From: Negativicutes bacterium
GTDB lineage: Bacteria; Bacillota_C; Negativicutes; Sporomusales_B; JARLHX01
Length of the DNA stretch: 64,000 bases
NCBI GenBank assembly: GCA_031292015.1
Contig: JARLHY010000005.1
Coordinates: 1-64,000, forward strand
Reading direction: 5' to 3'
Part shown: piece after piece, positions 32,475 to 41,690 of the stretch
Layout of the letters: each line of letters begins with the position of its first letter
Position numbering within the stretch: position 1 is the stretch's first letter
Program-made: the position numbers and the translations under genes
Notes under the pieces: generated by a model
Told to the model about the DNA's origin: nothing
Database searches by the model: none
What the model saw: the letters and a program-made list of their open reading frames with translations, nothing else

Positions 32475-35400
32475 ACGTTTCCGCCATATGGATTCGCCGC
32501 CCGGTAATGACCATCCTGATTATGATCACCCTCCTGTTCTTCGGGGTGATCAGCTATCTGCAGCTGCCGGTGAACGACCTGCCCAACGTCGACTATCCGG
32601 CCATTCAGATTCAGGCGTCCCTGCCGGGAGCAAGCCCGGAGACGATGGCGTCGTCGGTGGCGCTGCCGCTGGAAAAACAGCTGTCGACAATTGACGGTGT
32701 GGACTCCATGTCGTCTTCCAATACCACCGGTAAAACGACCATCAATATCACATTTTCCCTGAACCGCACCATCGACGCCGCCGCCCAGGACGTCAGCGCA
32801 GCCATTTCGGCGGCGGCGAAGCGGCTGCCGTCAAATATGCCGTCCCCGCCATCCTACACCAAGACCAATCCGGCTGAGCAGCCGATCATGTTCTATGTCA
32901 TCACCTCAAAAACGATGAAAATGTCGGATGTGCAGGACTATGTGGAAACGTCGCTCCTGCCGGCCGTGTCTTCGGTCAACGGCGTGTCCCAGGCCCAGAT
33001 CTTCGGCACCCAGCAGTACGCGGTGCGGCTGCGGATGGACCCTGACAAAATGGCGGTCCGGGGAGTCGGCCTCAACGAAGTCACCAGCGCGCTGATCAAC
33101 GGCAACGTCAACCTGCCGGGCGGCACGCTGAACGGGCCAAATGTCACCTATAGCGTTGATTCCTCCGGCCAGCTCTTGAACGGCAAGGAATTCGACAACC
33201 TGATCGTGGCCTACCACAACGGCAACCCGATCCGCATTCAGGATATCGGTCGGGCCACCGACAGCAACGCCAACGAACAAACCAAGCGCAGCTTCATCAC
33301 CCCCGGCGACGAGAGCGACGGCGTGTTTGTGGCAATCTTCAAGCAGCCGGGATCCAACGCGGTCCAGATCGCCACCGACGTTCGCAAGAAAATGGAGCTG
33401 GTGCGGGGTACCCTGCCGCAAGGGATCGAGGTATCGCTGCTTTACGACAAGTCGGATTTCATCAAATCATCGGTCGAGGACGTCGAATCGACCCTGGCCC
33501 TGACCATCCTCCTGGTGGTCCTCGTTGTTTTCATCTTCCTTGGCAGCATTCGGGCCACGCTGATCCCCGGCATCACGGTACCTCTGTCATTGATTGGCAC
33601 CTTCGCGATCATGAAGGCCTCGGGCTTCAGCCTGAACAATATCTCGCTGATGGCCCTGTCCCTGGCAGCCGGCTTTGTTGTCGACGACGCCGTGGTGGTG
33701 ATGGAAAACGTGGTGCGGCGGGTGGAAGAGGGCGAAACACCGATGGAGGCAGCCTTCGCCGGCTCGCGGGAAATCTGTTTTACCGTGCTGTCGATGACCA
33801 TATCGCTCATCGTGGTCTTTGTCCCGATTCTGTTCATGGGCGGGATCATCGGCCGGCTGTTCCGGGAGTTTGCGGTCAGCATCGCGGCGGCGATACTCTT
33901 CTCCGGCTTTATCGCCCTGACCCTGACGCCGATGATGTGCGCCTATATCCTCAAACATAAAAACGGCGATGACAAGAAAAGCCGTTTCGCCCAGACCACC
34001 GAGCGCGTCTTTGATAGAGCCAAGAACTTCTACGGGCGGACCTTGTCCAAGGTTTTGGCCCACCCCCGGCAAGTCCTGGCGTTCACGCTGGGCATCGTTC
34101 TTCTGTCCGGCTTTCTCTACACCAAAATCGACAAAGGCTTTATCCCCGGCCAGGACATGAACCTGTTCCGGATCAGCACCCAGGCCGATGACCGGGCCTC
34201 CTTCGACTATCTGGCCCAGCACCAGGATCAGATCAACCGGATTCTGGAGAAGGAACCGGGACTGCGGGGCGCCCTGTCGGTGGTCGGATCCCCAACCTAC
34301 AACACCGGCTTCATCATGGTCAGCCTGAAGGACCGTAAGGACCGGACCGAGTCGGTCGATCAGCTTATCAACAGGCTGCGGCCGGAATTCAGCACCGTCC
34401 CCGGGCTTCGGGTGTATCCGTACAACCCGCCGCCCATCACCCTGGGAAGCCGCCAGACCGCCGGCATCGGCCAGTTCACTATAACGAGTCCCGACCTTGA
34501 CCTGCTGGCCAAAGCAGCCACCGATATGGAAAACCAGATGCGGGCGATCCCCGGACTTACTGATGTGAATTCCAGCCTGCAGATCAAGGCTCCCAAGATA
34601 TTCTTCGATATCGACCGGGAGAAAGCGTCCTCCCTCGGTCTTTCCGCCAACCAGATCCAGGATGCGCTGTATTCGGCTTTCGCCGACCGGCTGGTGACAA
34701 CTATTTATACCCCCAGCAACGAGTACGATGTGTACCTGGACCTCGGGAAAAGCTTCCAGACCGATCCGTCGGTGCTCAACAAGCTGTATATCAAGACAGG
34801 ATCGAGCCTCGGGCCTACGGTGACGACGCCGGCGCTGGTACCGCTGGCTACACTCGGCAAGCTGAACGAGAAACTGTCGTCGTTGTCGGTGAACCACAGC
34901 GGCCAGATGCCGGCGGCGACCATCTCCTACAACCTGAAACCCGGTTATGCTCTGGGCACGACAGCGGCCCAGATCCAGGCAGTAGCCCAGAAAACCCTCC
35001 CATCAGGCGTAGCCGGATTTTTCGAGGGCAATGCCTCGGCTTACGCCAGTTCCTTCGCCAATATGGGTTTCCTGCTGTTCGTCACTGTGTTCATCATCTA
35101 TGTGGTGCTGGGAATTCTGTATGAAAGCTTCATCCATCCGATCACCATTCTCACGGCGCTGCCTCTGGCGGGAGCCGGGGCGCTGATCTTCCTGATGCTG
35201 TTCCATATGGAACTGGACATCTATTCCTATGTGGGCATCATCATGCTGGTCGGTATCGTCAAGAAGAACGGCATCATGATGATCGACTTCGCGGTGGAAC
35301 TGACGGAAAAGCAGGGCCTTTCCTCCAAGGAAGCCATCCACCAGGCCTGCCAGATCCGGTTCCGCCCCATCATGATGACCACGATGGCGGCCGTCTTCGG

Positions 35401-35584
35401 CGCCCTGCCGATCGCGCTGGGGTACGGCACAGGCGGCGAGGCGCGGCAGCCGATGGGGATAGCGGTGGTCGGCGGCCTGATCTTCTCCCAGTTTCTCACC
35501 CTCTATGTCACCCCGGTGTTCTATGTATGGTTCGACCAGCTGCAACAAAAACTGAAGGGCAAAAAGGCGTCGCAAAGCGCCTAA
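32471..35584 (+). CDS. RND multidrug efflux pump (HAE1/AcrB family)
   Basis: A 1037-residue inner-membrane pump of usual length, starting with a GTG overlapping the adaptor stop. It begins IWIRRPVMTILIMI; TM4 region shows SLAAGFVVDDAVVVMENVVRR, with the Asp pair of the proton relay, and TM10-12 include GIVKKNGIMMIDFA and the conserved RFRPIMMTTMAAVFGALPIALGYG. It uses proton entry to export drugs or metabolites. Its presence supports a cell with an outer membrane. The substrate range cannot be told from sequence. Confidence 0.95.
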   Translation: MNVSAIWIRRPVMTILIMITLLFFGVISYLQLPVNDLPNVDYPAIQIQASLPGASPETMASSVALPLEKQLSTIDGVDSMSSSNTTGKTTINITFSLNRTIDAAAQDVSAAISAAAKRLPSNMPSPPSYTKTNPAEQPIMFYVITSKTMKMSDVQDYVETSLLPAVSSVNGVSQAQIFGTQQYAVRLRMDPDKMAVRGVGLNEVTSALINGNVNLPGGTLNGPNVTYSVDSSGQLLNGKEFDNLIVAYHNGNPIRIQDIGRATDSNANEQTKRSFITPGDESDGVFVAIFKQPGSNAVQIATDVRKKMELVRGTLPQGIEVSLLYDKSDFIKSSVEDVESTLALTILLVVLVVFIFLGSIRATLIPGITVPLSLIGTFAIMKASGFSLNNISLMALSLAAGFVVDDAVVVMENVVRRVEEGETPMEAAFAGSREICFTVLSMTISLIVVFVPILFMGGIIGRLFREFAVSIAAAILFSGFIALTLTPMMCAYILKHKNGDDKKSRFAQTTERVFDRAKNFYGRTLSKVLAHPRQVLAFTLGIVLLSGFLYTKIDKGFIPGQDMNLFRISTQADDRASFDYLAQHQDQINRILEKEPGLRGALSVVGSPTYNTGFIMVSLKDRKDRTESVDQLINRLRPEFSTVPGLRVYPYNPPPITLGSRQTAGIGQFTITSPDLDLLAKAATDMENQMRAIPGLTDVNSSLQIKAPKIFFDIDREKASSLGLSANQIQDALYSAFADRLVTTIYTPSNEYDVYLDLGKSFQTDPSVLNKLYIKTGSSLGPTVTTPALVPLATLGKLNEKLSSLSVNHSGQMPAATISYNLKPGYALGTTAAQIQAVAQKTLPSGVAGFFEGNASAYASSFANMGFLLFVTVFIIYVVLGILYESFIHPITILTALPLAGAGALIFLMLFHMELDIYSYVGIIMLVGIVKKNGIMMIDFAVELTEKQGLSSKEAIHQACQIRFRPIMMTTMAAVFGALPIALGYGTGGEARQPMGIAVVGGLIFSQFLTLYVTPVFYVWFDQLQQKLKGKKASQSA

Positions 35585-35595
35585 CCGATTGATGC

Positions 35596-35628
35596 AAAAA
35601 GACTCTCCACCGAGTGGAGAGTCTTTTT
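35596..35628. terminator. Bidirectional terminator
   Basis: A perfect 15-bp stem (AAAAAGACTCTCCAC and its complement) with a CGA loop, between the convergent pump and metallophosphoesterase genes. Confidence 0.93.
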
Positions 35629-35644
35629 TTTAGACACCTATCGT

Positions 35645-36850
35645 TCAGGCCTGCAGGGTAAACACGCCGATCTCGGCCGGACAGCCGAGGCGGAAAGGGA
35701 ACCAGTGACCGGTGCCGCTGGAGACATAGCCGTAGACCCCATTTTCATGGTACAGGCCGCGCATATAGCGATAGGAAGATAGCAAGGACTTGCCGCCTAT
35801 GACCACCTGCCCGCCGTGGGTGTGACCGGTCAGGGTCAGCGGTACCTTGGCGGCAAAGCCGTCGAAAAGGACGTCAGGGTGATGGCCGATCAATACCCTG
35901 AAGGCGTCGGGCGGAACATCCCGGGCAGCGGCCGCGAAGCATTGCATCCGTTTGCCTGTGCTCACGTTGATGCCGCTGCGGTTAACGTCCTCCCACGGAT
36001 AATCCACCCCCATGAGATAAAATGGTTTCTCTGCCGCTGTGATCGGTCGGCTGGCATTGTCCAGAAGAACGACCCGACTGTTATTCAGCGCGGAGCGGAC
36101 CCGCTCGGCGCTGCGGAAATAGTCGTGGTTGCCCATGCAGAAATAGATCCCGTGCGGGACCGACGGCTGGAGCCGGTCGAAGCGGTCAATGGCCGGGCCC
36201 AGCAGCGTCAGATCGTCGCTGAAGTCGCCGGTGATGGCCACAAGGTCGGGCTTTTCCTCAGCCAGCATCCGGATGACGGTGTCGAGTCTGGCGAGATCAA
36301 AATACGGACCGAGATGGATATCGCTGACCTGGGCGATTTTGAAGCCGCTCAAGTCTGGCGGCAGATCCGGCAGGGCGAGGGAGTAACGCTGGACCGCCAT
36401 CTGGTTTTGGGCGCCATAGACGCCCTGGCTGCTGACGCCGAAAGCGATCAGCGGCGCCACAGCCAGGGTGCGGTGGAAAAACTCCCGGCGGGTCATCGCC
36501 GGTGCCGCGGCAGTATCCGCTGGAACCTGGGCCGCCTGCCGGCCCCTGATCAGCCTGTGGGCGACGTACAGCAGCGGCTGGAAAATGAGCAGGATGAACT
36601 GGCCGAAAGACCAGGCCAAGGCACCGTACACAAAAATATGGAATACTTCGATTTCCTGGACCACGAGCGGCGGCCGCCGCGGCCAGCCGTACCCCATCAC
36701 CGCAATGGTTGCCAGCGTGAAAAACAGGTAGGCATACTTCACCGCCCGGGTGCGGTAAGGGGCGAAAATACGCGTCAGCAGCCTATAGTTCAGCCAGCTG
36801 ACGAAGGCGGTTATCGCCAGCAGGATGAGAGCCGTTACAAAAAACCGCAT
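35645..36850 (-). CDS. Membrane-anchored metallophosphoesterase (YkuE/YaeI-like)
   Basis: A 401-residue protein. The N-terminal 130 residues hold about four membrane helices, followed by a TRREFFHRTLAVAPLIAFG stretch resembling a twin-arginine or anchor segment. The C-terminal calcineurin-like domain has all motifs: VSDIHLGPYFD, TGDFSDD, GNHDYF, GHHPDVLF and GHTHGGQ. The start is set at 36850, where AGGAGG precedes the ATG; an upstream frame of 58 codons is Arg-rich and unlikely. Relatives act on envelope lipid phosphates such as UDP-diacylglucosamine, but the substrate here is unknown. Confidence 0.9.
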   Translation of the reverse strand: MRFFVTALILLAITAFVSWLNYRLLTRIFAPYRTRAVKYAYLFFTLATIAVMGYGWPRRPPLVVQEIEVFHIFVYGALAWSFGQFILLIFQPLLYVAHRLIRGRQAAQVPADTAAAPAMTRREFFHRTLAVAPLIAFGVSSQGVYGAQNQMAVQRYSLALPDLPPDLSGFKIAQVSDIHLGPYFDLARLDTVIRMLAEEKPDLVAITGDFSDDLTLLGPAIDRFDRLQPSVPHGIYFCMGNHDYFRSAERVRSALNNSRVVLLDNASRPITAAEKPFYLMGVDYPWEDVNRSGINVSTGKRMQCFAAAARDVPPDAFRVLIGHHPDVLFDGFAAKVPLTLTGHTHGGQVVIGGKSLLSSYRYMRGLYHENGVYGYVSSGTGHWFPFRLGCPAEIGVFTLQA

Positions 36851-37041
36851 GATGACCTCCTGATTCTGAATCATATAAATACAGCGTTTCCTCCTGATCA
36901 TGCTTTTTCGCCGACGGTCAGATATACGCCGGCTTCTGGCGGAGCGCGCCGCCCCTGCTAACAGTCTACCATATTTTCCGGCGAAAGAAAAAAGGACCAG
37001 GCAAGCCCTGCCTGGGGATTCCACACGGCGTTAAAACCAGC

Positions 37042-37098
37042 CTCCTGATGAATGCAAGCCTTCCGGAGCGATGCCGGAAGGCTTGCGTTCATCAGGAG
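37042..37098 (-). terminator. Long hairpin terminator overlapping a stop codon
   Basis: Stem arms of about 24 bp start at CTCCTGATGAATGC and close around CCGG-AGCGATG-CCGG. The right arm includes the stop codon of the small membrane protein gene. There is only a weak T tract downstream. Confidence 0.7.
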
Positions 37099-37478
37099 AT
37101 ATCCCCGAAGCATTCCCTGACCTGAATGAAACAGTACAGAAAAAAGCAGTGAAAAACGACACCCAGAATATTCAGCGAAACGATTTTGAGGACCAGGGTA
37201 ATCAGCAGCGGATAAAAAGCCAGGCGCCATCCCGCCAGTTCGCCCTTTTTCATCCTGAGCCCGCCGATAATCATCAGGACCGACAGAGCGATGCCGATGA
37301 CGTACACCGCCGCGTAAACCTCAAAATCGTTCAGCGCCTGGGTAATCGCCAGCAGGATGAGCAGGATATTCATGACAATCAGCCACCACGGCAGAAACTT
37401 CAGGATGGGTTCCCTGTCCTTGGCCTGAGGCAGTATCTTGTTGACAAATCTGACTATGCTCCCTTCAAAACCGTTCAT
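37092..37478 (-). CDS. Small integral membrane protein of unknown function
   Basis: A 128-residue protein with an amphipathic N-terminus and three to four hydrophobic segments (LPWWLIVMNILLILLAI; AVYVIGIALSVLMIIGG; YPLLITLVLKIVSL; GVVFHCFFLYCF). A Lys/Gly hinge lies between the second and third. No family recognised. It is monocistronic and ends within a long hairpin. Confidence 0.75.
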   Translation of the reverse strand: MNGFEGSIVRFVNKILPQAKDREPILKFLPWWLIVMNILLILLAITQALNDFEVYAAVYVIGIALSVLMIIGGLRMKKGELAGWRLAFYPLLITLVLKIVSLNILGVVFHCFFLYCFIQVRECFGDIS

Positions 37479-37702
37479 TTCACCACTCCTTACCTTTTTG
37501 TTCCCGCAGGCCCACTTCCGCCCGACAACCGGTTTTCTTGTGCCGCCGCCTGTATTACCGCTGTAGAAAGGATGCCACGTACAGTATAATAGCCACCTCT
37601 TACCAAATTCTGAACGATAGCCGGGCTTTCGCCCAGGCGTGGCTGGCCCGGCTATCGCTACATATTATTCGGAAAGAGCCGGGCTTAGGCGCAAAAAAAG
37701 AA

Positions 37703-37731
37703 AAAGCCTTCCGGCTGTACGCCGAAAGGCC
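37703..37731 (-). terminator. Terminator downstream of the broken esterase gene
   Basis: An imperfect GCCTTCCGGC/GCCGAAAGGC hairpin with a 4-base loop, followed by TTTTTCTTTTTTT on the minus strand. Confidence 0.75.
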
Positions 37732-37740
37732 TCTTTAGGT

Positions 37741-38815
37741 TCAGTACTTTTTCACTTCGCTGCCTGTGCCGATGTCGATGGCGTTATCCGGGCCGGCCGG
37801 CAGGCCGATGGTTTTGCTGTCCGGCGGGGCGGCACCTTTTTCCACCCATTCCACCAGAAGGTCGAAGGACATAGGGGAGCCGAGCCTGAAGGTTATTGCC
37901 TTTGTCCAACGCCGGATTGCCGACAAGCCCGTCAAAATGGTTGCCGTGCTCAATCATATAGATGCGGTACAGCCCGCTTTTGCCGGCCTTCTGCACCAGG
38001 GCTTCGTAAGCCAAAGCATGGACGGTGGGGAAGAGCAGCGCGTCCCAGGTTCCGTGCACGGTTATCACCGGCTTTTTGATGTTGCCGCTGTTCTGGAATT
38101 TGGCGATCCCGGCCTTTACGCTGTCCGGGCGGGCAAAACAGTTGTAGTTTTTATAGTCTTCGGGATTGGACAAGAGTTTGTTGCGGAACTGATTCAGAGT
38201 CGGCAAATAGATAGCCTTGCCGTGATAATCCACCAGGAAACGTGCCTCGACAGGCACCCCGTAGTCCACGAAGGTGGCGTAGGCCCGTTCTTTTTCCTGG
38301 TCGCCGGAATTGGGGTTCTTGATGACCTCCCAGCTGTTGACCGCGTCAGTCAGACTGGACACAAGGTTGGCCTCGCTGGCCCGCCAGAGAACGCCCTCCC
38401 AGTCGACGGCCCCGTCGTATAGAGCGCCGTCATTCTCGATGGCGTAGCGGGCTATGTAGCCGCCATTTGACATGTCGATAAGATAAGTCCTTGCCGGTTC
38501 CTGGCCGCGGGTCCGTTTCAGCAGCTGCTTGGCGGCCACCGTCATCTGATGCAGCCTGGCATTCCACTCGGCTATGGTATCCTGTTCGCTTACCAGAGCC
38601 GTCAGCCCCTTGGACCAGGGGTATATCTTTCCGTCCGGTGCCGGGATGAGTTCTCCGGTGGTGCCCTTGTCGATGCATACATAGGCGTAACTGTTGCCGC
38701 TACCGTCAAAGCGGGTCAATACATAATCGCTGACAATGGTGTCGGTGGAGCGTTCGTCGCCCACCCCGGGCGCTCCCAAGACCACCAGCTTGCCGTTCCA
38801 TTTATCCGGCAGACG
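37741..38815 (-). pseudogene. Broken tannase/esterase-like alpha/beta hydrolase
   Basis: The main frame (to 38815) shows RLPDKWNGKLVVLGAPGVGDERST, YAYVCIDKGT, the nucleophile elbow DMSNGGY, an Asp region HGTWDALLFP and the catalytic HGNHFDG. Two lesions are visible. At the 3' end the frame breaks near 37870: after RLPYV it runs into an alternative reading, while the expected ending (SFDLLVEWVEKGAAPPDSK to VKKY) continues in another frame down to 37741. At the 5' end the homology starts abruptly at RLPDKWNGK against the stop codon of the next gene, with an in-frame stop just upstream, so the signal peptide and N-terminal domain are absent. I call it a decayed secreted esterase. A sequencing error could explain the frameshift but not the missing start. 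Confidence 0.75.
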
Positions 38816-38819
38816 TCCC

Positions 38820-39662
38820 CTATACCACTTTCTTTATTGTCAACAGGCCTGTATGGTTATACTTTTTGTACAGATAAAACAGCACCAAACTCATCGAGCG
38901 AAAGACCACCAGGCAGAAAAAATTCCATTGTTCCTGCAAAACCAGGATGTTCAGGTTGATCAGCAAGATGTCGCTCAACAAAAAAAGCAGTACCGGGGCA
39001 AAACGCCAGAGCCTGTTTTCTAAAGCGCAGCCGAAAAACACAAAAATGAGCGACATTCCCGCATGGTAAGGCAAGGCGAAAAGGATGCTGTCCCGATAGG
39101 AATTTTCAACAAAACCGAAAGTATAATGCTGCTTCCCCCCCAGCAGCAGCAGGTGGGTCGGCGCATGGATGAACAGCAGGGCAAGCAGATAGCAGGTCAT
39201 ATAACGCAGAAAATTATACGTCTTTTTTTCCAGCTTGGCGATCCAGATTTTTATGACATTCAGGCCGACAAAAACGATACCACCGGTCAGATAGGTTCGC
39301 CACCAGTGATTTTCATAGATCCCCAGATGAAGAAACAGCACTTCTATCAGCATAAACAGAACAGCCAGCAAAAAAATCCACGGATTGCCCAGCGAGAAAT
39401 TCACGACAAGGTTAGCCGCCCCCGTCCAGACAAGCCAGTTTCCCAGGACATACCCCAGGACATTGTCGGCAAAATAATCAGTATATATTCCCAGTTTATA
39501 AGCATAGGCGTCAAAAACAGTGAGTACCAGGAATTCGCCCACAGTTAAAAAACTCAGCATCAAGAAAAAGACCAGGGCGATGAGGGAAAGGTTCCGCCTG
39601 ACGAGCATGGTGAAACCCGTCATTCCCAAACCGGTTGCAGTCACGAGACAGTACCAGAACAT
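38820..39662 (-). CDS. Integral membrane protein of unknown function
   Basis: A 280-residue protein with about eight hydrophobic helices, Trp- and Tyr-rich loops and no recognised domain. It starts GLGMTGFTMLVRRNLSLIALVFFLMLSFL and ends LYLYKKYNHTGLLTIKKVV. Its stop abuts the remnant of the broken esterase gene, suggesting that the deletion that removed the esterase N-terminus joined these sequences. AT content is higher than in neighbouring genes, consistent with a different origin. Confidence 0.75.
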   Translation of the reverse strand: MFWYCLVTATGLGMTGFTMLVRRNLSLIALVFFLMLSFLTVGEFLVLTVFDAYAYKLGIYTDYFADNVLGYVLGNWLVWTGAANLVVNFSLGNPWIFLLAVLFMLIEVLFLHLGIYENHWWRTYLTGGIVFVGLNVIKIWIAKLEKKTYNFLRYMTCYLLALLFIHAPTHLLLLGGKQHYTFGFVENSYRDSILFALPYHAGMSLIFVFFGCALENRLWRFAPVLLFLLSDILLINLNILVLQEQWNFFCLVVFRSMSLVLFYLYKKYNHTGLLTIKKVV

Positions 39663-39804
39663 GGGCCCTCCGGCTGCGCAGCAACCCCGTGCGGCCTGGC
39701 ATGTCCGCCAGATAAAACCTGCGCAGTATTATTGTGGCCTTTATTGCAGGGAAAATATTTGCCGTCAAATATTTTTCAGACAAATATCTGTAAACCAAAA
39801 AGGA

Positions 39805-41457
39805 TCAGAAGCCTTCCGCCGTTCCGTCGCCCCGAGGGTCGGCGGCTCCGAACCTGACGCCGGTGACAGGGTCGATCAGGACTATACCGGCGTGACCCAT
39901 CACATCGGTATAGTCGTCCATGACGCTGACGGTATGACCGCGTTTTTCCAGTTCCGCGAGGACCGCCGGACTCACCCGCCCTTCGATTTTCAGATCGTTG
40001 GCCGAGGCGCCCCAGGTCCGCCCCAACAGCCAGCGGGGTGCGTCGATCGCCGCCTGCACGTCCAGGCCGAAGTCGACGATCCGGGTCACCACTGCGGCCT
40101 GGGTCTGGGGTTGACCCTCGCCGCCCATGGTGCCGTACACCAGGTAAGGCCGGCCCTGCTTGAAGAGCATCGCCGGATTCAAGGTGTGGAAGGTTCGCTT
40201 GCCTGGCTCCAGGCGGTTGATGTGGTCAGGTTCGAGAGAAAAGAAGCTGCCCCGGTTTTGCAGAATGATCCCGCTGCCGTCGACAACAATGCCTGAGCCG
40301 AAATCGTGGTAAATGCTCTGAATCAGCGATACCGCGTTGCCGGCTTTGTCCACCGCTCCCAGCCAGACAGTGTCTCCCTTGGGATCGAGCGGCTCCACCT
40401 TGGCTGCGGCCTGCCGCAGGGCGATGCGCTTCGCCTGCTCCCGGCCATGCTCCACCGATAACAGATGCTTCAGCGGGATGTCGACAAACTCCGGGTCGGT
40501 CACCCACCGGTCGCGATCGGCGAAAGCCTGCTTGGTGGCCTCGACGATCAGGTGAATGTAGTCGGCGGTTCCCTCGCCTGCGGCGGCAAGGTCAAAGTTG
40601 TTCAGGATGTTCAAAATGGCCAGGGATGCGACACCCTGCGTGTTGGGGGGGAAGTTCCAGGCCTGAAGACCCCGGTAGTCGGTCGTCAGCGGCGTCACCC
40701 AGTCGGCGGTGTGGCGGGCGAAGTCGGACGCAGTCAGCAGGCCGCCGTTGGCCTCCAGCTCGGCCACGATCTTTTGGGCGACGGCGCCGGTGTAAAAACT
40801 GCGGGGCCCCTCCCGGGCGAAAATACTCAGTGTATCGGCAAGCTCCAACTGGCGGAAGGTTTCTCCGGCCCGGTAGGGCTCACCGCCGGCTTTGAGAAAA
40901 GTATTCCGGAACCCTGGGAAACGCTGGAGGTTGCGAAAGGTATCGTCCGCCGGGTTGATATTCACCTTTGTCCAGTGTTCCTGGCTATAGGACAGGGGGA
41001 ACCCGTCCCGGGCATAGCCAATGGCCGCTTGGAGCAAATCCGCCCAGGAAAGCCGGGCGCCCATGGCGGCCCTGGCATAGTCATAGGCGCCTTCCCAGCC
41101 GGATGCGGCCCCAGGCACGGTATTTGCCGCCAGATAGCCCCGGGCCGGGATCTGCCGATAGCCCTGCCGCCGATAAAAGTCGATGGTGGCCGCCTGTCCC
41201 GAGCGTCCGCTGGCGTTGAGGGCTTTCAATTCAGCGGTTTTAGCGTTGTAGATCAGCCAAAAGTTGTCCCCCCCCAACGAGTTCATATGGGGATAGACCA
41301 CCGTGAGGGCCGCGGCGGTGGCGATGGCGGCTTCCACAGCCCCGCCGCCCTGCTCCAGGATCGCCAGGCCGGCCCGGGAGGCGAGCCGGTGCGGACTTAC
41401 CACCATTCCTTGAGAGCCTTGCGCCGGCAGGCGTTTTTCACCATTAACCGTAGTCAT
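39805..41457 (-). CDS. Gamma-glutamyltransferase-family (YwrD-like) Ntn hydrolase
   Basis: A 550-residue protein of the gamma-glutamyltranspeptidase family. The candidate catalytic Thr lies in GDTVWLGAVDKAGNAVSLIQS, the cleavage point between large and small subunits; GTMGGEGQPQTQA is the glycine-rich pocket. No signal peptide is seen, unlike exported GGT, so it belongs to the cytoplasmic YwrD-like branch. It may cleave gamma-glutamyl or related amides. It is followed upstream by unrelated signalling genes and has no operon partner. Confidence 0.88.
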   Translation of the reverse strand: MTTVNGEKRLPAQGSQGMVVSPHRLASRAGLAILEQGGGAVEAAIATAAALTVVYPHMNSLGGDNFWLIYNAKTAELKALNASGRSGQAATIDFYRRQGYRQIPARGYLAANTVPGAASGWEGAYDYARAAMGARLSWADLLQAAIGYARDGFPLSYSQEHWTKVNINPADDTFRNLQRFPGFRNTFLKAGGEPYRAGETFRQLELADTLSIFAREGPRSFYTGAVAQKIVAELEANGGLLTASDFARHTADWVTPLTTDYRGLQAWNFPPNTQGVASLAILNILNNFDLAAAGEGTADYIHLIVEATKQAFADRDRWVTDPEFVDIPLKHLLSVEHGREQAKRIALRQAAAKVEPLDPKGDTVWLGAVDKAGNAVSLIQSIYHDFGSGIVVDGSGIILQNRGSFFSLEPDHINRLEPGKRTFHTLNPAMLFKQGRPYLVYGTMGGEGQPQTQAAVVTRIVDFGLDVQAAIDAPRWLLGRTWGASANDLKIEGRVSPAVLAELEKRGHTVSVMDDYTDVMGHAGIVLIDPVTGVRFGAADPRGDGTAEGF

Positions 41458-41647
41458 CGTTTCTCTCCACCCTCTCCCTAAATCCCTGCTACCTCAAAGT
41501 CCTTCTGAAATTATTCTACCAGGGTCGGGACAAATTTGGCCAGCGCCTTCTAAAAAACAGCCAGCCGCGCCTTGACAGCCCCGGCCCCGACCTGGCCCGG
41601 TGTATGGGCCTTTTTCAAAAGCCGCAGAACCCGCCGACAGTGGAAAA

Positions 41648-41672
41648 ACCCTCCAGGCAAACGCCGGGAGGG
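41648..41672 (-). terminator. Terminator of the PP2C signalling gene
   Basis: A CCCTCCAGGC/GCCGGGAGGG hairpin with an AAAC loop, just past the stop, followed by a short T tract on the minus strand. Confidence 0.75.
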
Positions 41673-41690
41673 CTTCTTCGATCTGTATCT

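Noticed and set aside
37092..37098. Hairpin overlapping the stop codon as a read-through signal
   Set aside because: The structure sits at the right place for a simple terminator and there is no downstream in-frame extension of interest.
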